Positions 19,141-26,298 of a stretch of 64,000 nucleotides of DNA are shown in pieces. Numbering within the stretch: the stretch's first letter is position 1; every line of letters begins with the position of its first letter. Origin of the DNA: CAVOHU01 sp963817885 (lineage in GTDB: Bacteria; Acidobacteriota; Vicinamibacteria; Vicinamibacterales; JAKQTR01); the NCBI GenBank assembly GCA_963817885.1, contig CAWFQE010000002.1:930001-994000 (forward strand), read 5' to 3'. The position numbers were made by a program, and so were the translations under genes. Under the pieces are notes generated by a model. The model was not told the origin of the DNA and did no database searches. It worked only from the letters and a program-made list of their open reading frames with translations.

Positions 19141-19938
19141 TTATTGCTGGCGCAGTTTCTCCGCCTTGCGCCGGGTGAACTTCAAGCCGGACCAGGTGTC
19201 GTCGATGGCGCACACCTTGTAGTCCACCAGGCCGGCGCCCAGGCCGATACGGCGGACATCGGGCTCGCCAAGGTCCGAGGCGATCTTCGAGGTCTTCTTG
19301 GGCCAGACAATCCAGAGGCTGCCCGTCCCGACGGCCACCGACATCCAGGCGACGCCGCGCTGGAGTCCGGCCAGCGAATTGACGAACCACAAGGTCAGGT
19401 CGCGCGCGCCGCAATTCTTCCGGCAGAGGCTCACGCTTTCCGGCAACGGCACGAGGGTCTTCTCGAAACCCGGCGGCGCGTCGACCAGCACGACGGTCGC
19501 GCCGGCCGCGATGCCGAGCTTCTTGGGCAGCGACGCGCCCGCGTAGCCGGCCAGGATCGATTCCGGCACCTCGGGCACCGGGGGCGGATTCGCAATGGCG
19601 CTCCTGAGCGCCGTGCGAATGCGGCTCCACCCGGTGAACACGGCATCGGGCAGGACCTTCTCGACCTTTGCGACCTTGTCCGGCTCGCCATCGACGAAGA
19701 CGAGCGGCACCTGGCGGGTGGACCGGCGCTGCCTGAACAGCAGCGCAACCTCGGCGCCGTGCGACGGGGCATGGCTCAGATCGATCACGATCGCCGAAGG
19801 CGTGACGGCCTTCACTGACTGCATCACCTGCTCGGTGTCGGCATCGTAGTCGACGTCGTATCCAGCGGCACTCAGTTGTTCGACGCGTGGCCACGCCTCG
19901 GCGGCGTTCCAGTGGACGAGTCTTACCCGAACCGGCAT
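19141..19938 (-). CDS. Degenerate receiver domain fused to DUF3052-like domain
   Basis: 265 aa, ATG with AAGGAG just upstream. Residues ~1-125 have receiver-domain strand order (VRLVHWNAAEAW, AIVIDLSHAP with a candidate phosphoacceptor Asp, VPLVFVDGEPDKV), but the N-terminal acidic pair is missing, so normal phosphorylation is doubtful. Residues ~135-260 match the DUF3052 pattern: a GYAGASLPKKLGI opening, then WIVWPKKTSK, and DDTWSGLKFTRRK at the end. DUF3052 proteins are small and of unknown function. Fusion to a pseudo-receiver suggests a regulatory or protein-interaction role. Confidence 0.7.
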   Translation of the reverse strand: MPVRVRLVHWNAAEAWPRVEQLSAAGYDVDYDADTEQVMQSVKAVTPSAIVIDLSHAPSHGAEVALLFRQRRSTRQVPLVFVDGEPDKVAKVEKVLPDAVFTGWSRIRTALRSAIANPPPVPEVPESILAGYAGASLPKKLGIAAGATVVLVDAPPGFEKTLVPLPESVSLCRKNCGARDLTLWFVNSLAGLQRGVAWMSVAVGTGSLWIVWPKKTSKIASDLGEPDVRRIGLGAGLVDYKVCAIDDTWSGLKFTRRKAEKLRQQ

Positions 19939-20064
19939 TCCCGCTCCTTCAACTCCGGCTCTCCGGACACCAGGTCGCTGACCAGCACTTGACGACAGCG
20001 CACCGACTGGTTCTCGATTGGGGGCTCGCTGGCTGGGTTTCCCCTGAGAGGTTCTACTACCAGT

Positions 20065-20760
20065 TTACCCAATCGCCCTGGCAATAGCGAAGGCGGCGCC
20101 TGCCGCGAGTCCGCCGATCACCAATGTCTGCAAGGCGCTGCGAAGCGCGTGCGCGCCGGTAAACCGACCCTTCACGTAGCCGAATATCGCGAGGGCGACC
20201 GCGGTCACGCCCACCGAGATCGGAAGCGCCTGGGCCACGGTCGGCTCCATCATGTAGGGCGCGAGCGGGATCATGCCGCCGGCGACGTAGGCCCCGGCGA
20301 TGGTCAAGGCGCTCCTGAGCGCCCGTTTCGGATCGGGCTTCTCCAGGCCGAGCTCGAACCGCATCATGAAGTCGACCCAGGCTCGCGGCTTGTTCTTCAG
20401 GGCCAGGACGACCGATTCACACTCCTCGGGCGTGATCTCGTAGCTCTGGAAGATCTCCACGATCTCCGCCATCTCCCGGTCTGGAATCGCGACAACCTCT
20501 GCTTCCTCGCGCCTGCGCTCCGACGCGTAGTGCTCGGCGTCGCTGCGCGCGGCAAGGTAACCGCCAAGTCCCATGGCGATTGATCCGGCTGCCACTTCAG
20601 CAAAGCCGGCCGTCACCACGACCTGGGTGGCCGCCACGGCGCCCGACAAGCCCGCTGCCAGCGCGAAGGGCACGGTGAGCCCGTCGGACATGCCGATGAC
20701 GATGTCGCGGACGGTTTCGCCCGCGGTGAAGTGAGCCTCGACGTGGGGTGTTTGCGGCAT
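20065..20760 (-). CDS. VIT/CCC1-family iron or manganese transporter
   Basis: 231 aa. The opening segment DIVIGMSDGLTVPFALAAGL and the following MGLGGYLAARSDAEHY fit VIT1/CCC1 family transmembrane helices 1 and 2. A cytoplasmic helical region with many acidic residues (EREEAEVVAIPDREMAE-like, ~80-130) corresponds to the metal-binding domain of this family, followed by three further membrane helices to the C-terminus. The family moves Fe2+ or Mn2+ across membranes. The gene stands alone, 126 bases before the DUF3052 gene. Confidence 0.85.
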   Translation of the reverse strand: MPQTPHVEAHFTAGETVRDIVIGMSDGLTVPFALAAGLSGAVAATQVVVTAGFAEVAAGSIAMGLGGYLAARSDAEHYASERRREEAEVVAIPDREMAEIVEIFQSYEITPEECESVVLALKNKPRAWVDFMMRFELGLEKPDPKRALRSALTIAGAYVAGGMIPLAPYMMEPTVAQALPISVGVTAVALAIFGYVKGRFTGAHALRSALQTLVIGGLAAGAAFAIARAIG

Positions 20761-21151
20761 GTCCGTTACCTCTGGGTCTTGGCCGGGCTGACCAACGCAA
20801 GTGCGGTCCGCTCGATCCTATCCTGTCAGGACTCAGGCGCCGAACAATCGGCGTCGCCCAATCGCCGCGAGGCGTCTGCCACGTGCGGCCGCGGCGGGAG
20901 ATTGATGCAGGCCGGCCCTTCCCCTTCGGCAAGCTCAGCAGACCCCGTGGTTCGACAAGCTCACCACGCCCTGAGCCGAGTCGAAGGGCGAGCAAGGTCG
21001 AGGGGTCAGGGCCGGCGAACTCCCCGGGTCTGATGTCCCGGCCTCCATCGGATTCCGAACGCCGACCGCCGGGAGCCGAAAGCCGGCGGTCGAGAGCGGT
21101 GATGTGTCGAATGGCCGGCAGCCGCCAGCCGGAAGATCTCATCGAAGCTGC
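20761..21151. other. Intergenic region with a composite REP-like repeat
   Basis: About 390 bases between queA and the VIT gene. It contains the repeat at 20911-21016. The flanks show no trusted coding sequence. The promoter of the VIT gene should lie at its left end (20765-20850), but I see no clear hexamers. Confidence 0.5.
20911..21016. repeat. Composite REP-like inverted repeat
   Basis: The outer arms GCCGGCCCTT and AGGGCCGGC are inverse, and inside are TTCGACAAGCTCACCACG and CCTGAGCCGAGTCGAAGGG, a nested inverted pair. The TTCGACAAGCTCA / TGAGC-GTCGAAGGG pattern is a widespread intergenic REP type. A related unit is at about 13990-14033. Confidence 0.6.
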
Positions 21152-22198
21152 CTACACGATGAGCATCGCGTCGCCATAACTGTAGAAGCGATAGCGGGAG
21201 GCGACGGCTTCGCGGTACGCCCGCAAGATCGGCTCGCGGCCGGCGAAGGACGCCACCAGCATGAGCAGCGAGGAACACGGCAGGTGGAAGTTGGTCAGCA
21301 AGCCGCCCACCGCCCGAAACCGAAACCCGGGCCGGATGAAGAGGTCGGTCGACGATTGGCCGGCGGCCACTCGCCCCTCGCCCGAGGCGACCGCGCTCTC
21401 GAGTGCGCGCGTGGTCGTTGTCCCGACCGAGACGACGCGCCGGCCTGCGGCAAGGGCGGCGTTGATCCGTTGCGCGGCGGGTTCGCCGATCGAGTACGTC
21501 TCCGGATCGACGACGTGATCCTCGACCTCGGTGACGCGCACGGGCTTGAAGGTGCCGTAGCCGACGTGCAGCGTGATCTCTGCGCGCTCGACGCCGGCGC
21601 GATCGAGGGCGGCGAGCAGCGCGGGCGTGAAATGGAGCCCGGCGGTCGGCGCGGCGATCGATCCCGGTTCGCGCGCGAACACCGTCTGATAGCGTTCGCG
21701 ATCCAGATCGAGATCCGGCCGCTTGATGTAAGGCGGAAGCGGGATGTGCCCGATCGCATCGATGAGCTCGGCAACGCTCCGCGGTCCGCCGGACCAGAGC
21801 CGGACTTCGCGGCGCCCGTTGAACCGCTGCTCCAGGATCTCCCCGTGCAGCGTGTGCTCCCCGCGCTCGAAGACGACCTGTCGTCCGGGCTTGAGGCGCT
21901 GCCCGGGATGGACCAGCGCCTCCCATCGGTCCCCGGCGATTCGCGCCACCAGCAGGCACTCGACCTCCCCGCCTCCCGGCAGCCGCCGCCCGATCAGCCG
22001 CGCGGGAAAGACGCGCGAGTCGTTGAGGACGAGCAGATCGCCACGGCCCAGGTACCGGGTCAACTCGGCGATGGTGGTGTGTTCGATTTCTCCCGTGCTG
22101 CGCGTCAGGACGAGCAGCCGCGAGGTTCCGCGCTCGGCGGGCGGGAACTGGGCGACGAGCTCAGGCGGCAGGTCGAAGGCGAAGTCAGAGACGAGCAC
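21152..22198 (-). CDS. queA: tRNA preQ1(34) S-adenosylmethionine ribosyltransferase-isomerase QueA
   Basis: 348 aa, standard family length. The start MLVSDFAFDLPPELVAQFP, the LLVLNDSRVFPARL segment and AAPTAGLHFTPALL are characteristic of QueA. The enzyme transfers the ribosyl part of SAM to preQ1 at wobble position 34, making epoxyqueuosine in tRNAs for Tyr, His, Asn and Asp. It is the last gene of the yebC-ruvCAB-fabH-queA run, 49 bases after fabH. Confidence 0.96.
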   Translation of the reverse strand: MLVSDFAFDLPPELVAQFPPAERGTSRLLVLTRSTGEIEHTTIAELTRYLGRGDLLVLNDSRVFPARLIGRRLPGGGEVECLLVARIAGDRWEALVHPGQRLKPGRQVVFERGEHTLHGEILEQRFNGRREVRLWSGGPRSVAELIDAIGHIPLPPYIKRPDLDLDRERYQTVFAREPGSIAAPTAGLHFTPALLAALDRAGVERAEITLHVGYGTFKPVRVTEVEDHVVDPETYSIGEPAAQRINAALAAGRRVVSVGTTTTRALESAVASGEGRVAAGQSSTDLFIRPGFRFRAVGGLLTNFHLPCSSLLMLVASFAGREPILRAYREAVASRYRFYSYGDAMLIV

Positions 22199-22247
22199 GG
22201 GGGTATCTCGGAACGGGGACCAACGACAGCCTTGGGGCTTGAGCCGC

Positions 22248-23252
22248 CTAGCACGCCCACCGCAGCAACACCGAGCCGACCGTGAATCCCGCTCCCACCG
22301 AGGCCAGCAGCACCATGTCGCCCTTCTTGAGCCGTCCCTCGGTGACCGCGTCCTGAAGCGCCAGGGGAATGGTGGCGGCCGTCGTGTTGCCGTAGCGCGC
22401 GATGTTGAGCATGACCTTGCTCTCGGGAAACCCGAGGCGCTCGGCCGCCGACATGATGATCCGGCGATTCGCCTGGTGGGACACGAACAGGTCGACCTGC
22501 TCCGACAGCACGTTGTGCCGCGCCAGCACCCGGCGGCAGATTTCTTCCGTCTTCCGCACGGCGAACTTGAACACGATCTGACCGTCCTGCCTGATGAAGT
22601 GCATCTTCTTGTCGACGGTCTCGTGGGACGCCGGGTGCAGGCTGCCGCCTCCCGGCATGCTCAGCGCCTCGGCATTGTTGCCGTCGACCTCGTGCTCGAA
22701 CCCGAGGATCTCCAGGCCCTCTTCGACCGCCGGCGACACGACCACCGCGCCGGCCCCGTCACCGAAGAGGATGCAGGTGGTGCGGTCCGTGTAGTCGATG
22801 ATGCTCGACATGACGTCGGCGCCGACCACCAGCGCGTGGTCGTGCCGGCCGGTTGCGACCAGCTGGCTGCCCACCGCCAGCGAGAAACTGAAGCCCGAGC
22901 AGGCCGCCGACAGGTCGAATCCCCACGCCTTGCTCGCGCCGATCTTGTGCTGGAGCAAGCACGCGACATTCGGGAACATCATGTCGGGCGTGACGGTCCC
23001 GACGATGATGACGTCGATGTCGGCCGGGGTGAGTCCCGCACGCCTGATCGCTTCGAGCGCCGCGACTTTCGCGAGATCGGAGGTGCCCACGCCCTTGTCC
23101 ACGATGTGCCTGGTGTGAATCCCGGTGCGCTGCAGGATCCACTCGTCTGAGGTCTCCACCATCCGGCTCAGATCCTGGTTGGTCAGGAGGCGGGGCGGGG
23201 CGTAGGTCGCAATTGACGCGATGCGCGTCGGTCGAACGGCAGGTGTCACCAC
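22248..23252 (-). CDS. fabH: Beta-ketoacyl-ACP synthase III FabH
   Basis: 334 aa from a GTG. The catalytic triad is visible: Cys118 in DLSAACSGF, His in FVSHQANRRI and Asn in RYGNTTAATIPLA. FabH condenses acetyl-CoA (or a branched starter) with malonyl-ACP to begin fatty acid synthesis. It overlaps the 3' end of ruvB by seven bases, so it is translated with the ruv genes. This lone fabH is not surrounded by other fab genes, so it may serve a starter or special acyl role. Confidence 0.93.
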   Translation of the reverse strand: MVTPAVRPTRIASIATYAPPRLLTNQDLSRMVETSDEWILQRTGIHTRHIVDKGVGTSDLAKVAALEAIRRAGLTPADIDVIIVGTVTPDMMFPNVACLLQHKIGASKAWGFDLSAACSGFSFSLAVGSQLVATGRHDHALVVGADVMSSIIDYTDRTTCILFGDGAGAVVVSPAVEEGLEILGFEHEVDGNNAEALSMPGGGSLHPASHETVDKKMHFIRQDGQIVFKFAVRKTEEICRRVLARHNVLSEQVDLFVSHQANRRIIMSAAERLGFPESKVMLNIARYGNTTAATIPLALQDAVTEGRLKKGDMVLLASVGAGFTVGSVLLRWAC

Positions 23253-24265
23253 AGTCGCGTGTCCCTTCCTGGGGCCGGCAGCCCGAAATATTGGTAGGCA
23301 CGAGCCGTCGCCACCCGTCCGCGCGGGGTGCGGTCGAGAAACCCGATCTGCAGCAGGAACGGCTCGTAGATGTCCTCGATGGCGTCTTTTTCTTCGCTGA
23401 GCGCCGCAGCCAGGGTGTTCACCCCGACCGGTCCGCCACCGAACTTCTCGATGATGGTGCGCAGCAGCCGTCGGTCGATCTCGTCGAACCCGTGCTCGTC
23501 CACCTCGAGCATGGTGAGCGCCGCCCGGGTGACCTCGGTCGTGATCTCGCCGTTGGCGCGAACCTGCGCGAAGTCGCGAATGCGGCGCAGGAGCCGGTTG
23601 GTGATGCGCGGGGTCCCCCGCGACCGCCTGGCGATTTCCGAGGCCGCGTCGTCGCTGATGGGCACGTCGAGGATCCGCGCCGATCGCCTGACGATCTCCT
23701 CGATGTCGGTATCCTTGTAGAAGTCGAGGCGATGCACGATGCCGAACCGGCTGCGCAGCGGGGCCGTCAGCAGGCCGGCCCGCGTCGTGGATCCGATCAG
23801 GGTGAACTTCTGGAGCGGCACCTTGACCGAACGCGCGGCGGGCCCCTGGCCGATCATGATGTCGAGCTCGTAGTCCTCGAGCGCGGGATAGAGGATCTCC
23901 TCGATCGACGGCGGCATCCGGTGGATCTCGTCGATGAAGAGGACCTCGCGCTCCTTGAGATTGGTGAGCATGGCGGCCAGGTCGCCCGGCTTTTCCAGCA
24001 CCGGGCCCGACGTGGCGCGGACGGCGGCCCCGAGCTCGTTCGCGATGACCAGGGCGAGCGTCGTCTTGCCGAGCCCCGGAGGACCGTAGAGCAGGACGTG
24101 GTCGAGCGCCTCATGGCGCTGCCGGGCGGCCGTAATCGACACGAGGAGGTTGTCGCGGACCTTGTCCTGGCCGATGTACTCGTCCAGCGTCCGCGGGCGC
24201 AGCCCCGCCTCGTATTGCGCGTCGTCGTCGACGCGCGCCGGTGTCACGACACGTGGATCAGCCAT
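23246..24265 (-). CDS. ruvB: Holliday junction branch-migration ATPase RuvB
   Basis: 339 aa. Walker A is GPPGLGKTTLA and Walker B is VLFIDEIHRM; the sensor and C-terminal winged-helix regions (RTPRGRVAT) are standard. RuvB hexamers drive branch migration with RuvA. The ATG shares its last base region with the ruvA stop (TAATG), so the two are translationally coupled. Confidence 0.97.
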   Translation of the reverse strand: MADPRVVTPARVDDDAQYEAGLRPRTLDEYIGQDKVRDNLLVSITAARQRHEALDHVLLYGPPGLGKTTLALVIANELGAAVRATSGPVLEKPGDLAAMLTNLKEREVLFIDEIHRMPPSIEEILYPALEDYELDIMIGQGPAARSVKVPLQKFTLIGSTTRAGLLTAPLRSRFGIVHRLDFYKDTDIEEIVRRSARILDVPISDDAASEIARRSRGTPRITNRLLRRIRDFAQVRANGEITTEVTRAALTMLEVDEHGFDEIDRRLLRTIIEKFGGGPVGVNTLAAALSEEKDAIEDIYEPFLLQIGFLDRTPRGRVATARAYQYFGLPAPGRDTRLW

Positions 24266-24876
24266 TACCGAATCCGGGCCAGCTCGCGCAGCGCCTGCCT
24301 GAGGGTCTCTTCAAAGGTAGGGGTCTCGATGCGCTTGAGCGCGGCGTCAACCGCTTTCTCTGCGAGTAGTCGATGATACCCCAGGTTTGCGAGCGCCGAG
24401 AGCAGGTCGCTCCGCAAATCTTCGGTTTCACCGGCGGCCGACACGGCGGCCTCGTCCCGGGGCGCGAGCACGCCGGCCGGCAGGCGGTCACGAAGTTCGA
24501 GCAGGATGCGCTCGGCGGTCTTCTTTCCAACGCCCGGAATCGAGGTCAGGCGCGGCGCGTCGTTGCCCTGGATCGCGCGCACCAGGTCGGGCGGCTCGAT
24601 GCCCGACAGGACCGCGAGGGCGACCTTCGGGCCGATGCCGCTGACACCGATGAGCCGTTCGAAGATCAGCTGTTCGAGGGGCGTGGAAAAGCCGAACAGC
24701 GCCAGGGCGTCCTCGCGCACGTGGGTGTGCACGTGCAGCGACACTTCCGCGCCCGGCTCCCCGAGCCGGTAGAAGGTGGACAGCGGAACCGCGACGTCGT
24801 AGCCGACACCCTGCACGTCCACGACGACCCGGTTGGGGTGCTTCTCGAAGATCCGGCCGCGCAGGTACGCGATCAT
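24265..24876 (-). CDS. ruvA: Holliday junction DNA-binding subunit RuvA
   Basis: 203 aa from the ATG at 24876 (MIAYLRGRI, the family's usual N-terminus). Two helix-hairpin-helix motifs (SGIGPKVALAVLS and PGVGKKTAERILLEL) lie at roughly 70-130, and domain III, the RuvB-binding helix bundle, is at the end. RuvA holds the four-way junction and recruits RuvB. It follows ruvC with a four-base overlap. Confidence 0.96.
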   Translation of the reverse strand: MIAYLRGRIFEKHPNRVVVDVQGVGYDVAVPLSTFYRLGEPGAEVSLHVHTHVREDALALFGFSTPLEQLIFERLIGVSGIGPKVALAVLSGIEPPDLVRAIQGNDAPRLTSIPGVGKKTAERILLELRDRLPAGVLAPRDEAAVSAAGETEDLRSDLLSALANLGYHRLLAEKAVDAALKRIETPTFEETLRQALRELARIR

Positions 24877-25418
24877 GGGCGGTACTCGCGCCAGCTTCGC
24901 GGAAGCTTTCGCGACGGCGGGGCCGTCTCGCACACGTCGGCCACCGCGCCTCCGCGCGTGTGCACGTGGCAGATCGCCACCGCCAGCGCGTCGGCGGCAT
25001 CGTCGGGTTCGGGGGCGACCTCGAGGCCGAGCAGCAGCCGCACCATCTCCTGCACCTGGTGTTTCTCGGCGCGGCCGTAGCCGACCACCGCACGCTTGAT
25101 TTCAGCCGGCGCGTACTCGGCGATCGGGTACCCGCCCTCGGCCGCCGCCAGCAGCGCGACGCCGCGCGCATGGCCGAGCTTGAGCGCGCTGCGGACGTTG
25201 GCCGCGTAGAAGATGTTCTCGACGGCGACCGAGTCGGGCCGATGCTCGGCAAGGAGCCGGCGAAGCTCCCCGTAGATGACCAGGAGCTTGTCCGGAAACG
25301 CGGCCCGGGGCGGCGTGGCGATGGCGCCGCAGACAATCAGACAGTGGCGGCTGCCGTCGGTTTCGATGCAGCCGTAGCCGGTGCGCTCGGAGCCGGGGTC
25401 GATGCCGAACACCTTCAC
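24873..25418 (-). CDS. ruvC: Crossover junction endodeoxyribonuclease RuvC
   Basis: 181 aa from the GTG at 25418, which overlaps the yebC stop (GTGA). The RNase H-like fold acids are visible in FGIDPGSERTG, AVENIF and PDDAADALAVAICH. RuvC resolves Holliday junctions as a dimer. Upstream in-frame sequence is the shadow of yebC, so the GTG start is firm. Confidence 0.96.
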   Translation of the reverse strand: MKVFGIDPGSERTGYGCIETDGSRHCLIVCGAIATPPRAAFPDKLLVIYGELRRLLAEHRPDSVAVENIFYAANVRSALKLGHARGVALLAAAEGGYPIAEYAPAEIKRAVVGYGRAEKHQVQEMVRLLLGLEVAPEPDDAADALAVAICHVHTRGGAVADVCETAPPSRKLPRSWREYRP

Positions 25419-26164
25419 GCGAGAGACGCCTCGATCTCCTTCTCGTCGATGTCGCAGTTGGACCACACGTGCTGCACGTCGTCGTGGTCTTCGATCTGCT
25501 CCATCAGTTTCAGCATGCTCTGCGCGGCGCGACCTTCGAGCGACACGTAGTTCTTCGGCAGCATCACGACCTGGGCCGACTCGGGCTCGACCTTGATCGC
25601 GGCGAGCGCATCCTTCACGGCCTGCAGCGTCTCGGGCGGGCTCACCACTTCCCAGTTGTCGCCATCGTCGCGGAGGTCGTCGGCGCCCGCGTCGAGGACG
25701 GCGGCCATCAACGCGTCCTCGGTGGCCTTCGTCTTCTCGATGATGACGTAACTCTTCTTCTCGAACATCCACGAGACGCTGTTCGACTCGCCGAGATTGC
25801 CGCCGTACTTCGCGAGCATGTGCCGGATCTCGCCGACCGTGCGGTTCTTGTTGTCGGTCAGCGTGTCGATGAGCAGCGCGGCGCCGCCCGGGCCGTACCC
25901 TTCGTAGGTGACTTCCTCGTACATCACGCCCGGTTCCTCGCCCGTGCCCCGGCGGATGGCCTTCTTGATGTTCTCGGCCGGCATGTTCGCGGCCTTGGCG
26001 TCGGCGATGATCGTGCGCAGCCGCGGATTGCTGTCGGGGTCACCGCCGCCGGCCCGGGCCGCGACGGTGATCTCCTTGATGACCCGAGTGAAGACGCGCC
26101 CGCGCTTGGCGTCGGCCGCGCCTTTCTTGTGCTTGATGGTGTGCCACTTGGAATGGCCTGACAT
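25415..26164 (-). CDS. yebC: YebC/PmpR-family regulatory or translation-assisting protein
   Basis: 249 aa, ATG with GGAG eight bases upstream. The N-terminal MSGHSKWHTIKHKKGAADAK is the family signature, and the YEGYGPGG and MFEKKSYV segments are also typical. YebC-type proteins were described as transcription regulators; some members (YebC2) act in translation of proline-rich stretches. The link to ruvC is widely conserved in bacteria. First gene of the ruv operon. Confidence 0.95.
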   Translation of the reverse strand: MSGHSKWHTIKHKKGAADAKRGRVFTRVIKEITVAARAGGGDPDSNPRLRTIIADAKAANMPAENIKKAIRRGTGEEPGVMYEEVTYEGYGPGGAALLIDTLTDNKNRTVGEIRHMLAKYGGNLGESNSVSWMFEKKSYVIIEKTKATEDALMAAVLDAGADDLRDDGDNWEVVSPPETLQAVKDALAAIKVEPESAQVVMLPKNYVSLEGRAAQSMLKLMEQIEDHDDVQHVWSNCDIDEKEIEASLA

Positions 26165-26219
26165 GGCGGTAACTCCAGCTCGTGTTCTGAGGAAAAACGG
26201 GACAGAAAAGTGCCCCCGG

Positions 26220-26249
26220 ATCTTAGCATAGAGGCTTACAGAGCAACAA
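26220..26249 (-). promoter_or_regulatory. Sigma-70-type promoter for the yebC-ruvCAB-fabH-queA operon
   Basis: On the minus strand a -35 TTGTTG (26249-26244) and a -10 TAAGAT (26225-26220) are separated by 18 bases. The -10 lies 56 bases upstream of the yebC ATG, leaving room for the GGAG ribosome site. Seen by eye only. Confidence 0.55.
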
Positions 26250-26298
26250 GTTAGACGGGCGCCCGCCCCGCGCGACTCGCGGCGAATCTCCGGGAGGT

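Noticed and set aside
19114..19894. N-terminal extension of the DHS-like frame
   Set aside because: Arg/Gly-rich, antisense-like in composition and overlapping the receiver-DUF3052 gene; the GTG at 19114 with GGGGAG fits better.
20911..21016. Rho-independent terminator of the VIT gene
   Set aside because: The stems are long and nested like REP repeats and lie upstream of the VIT start, not after its stop.
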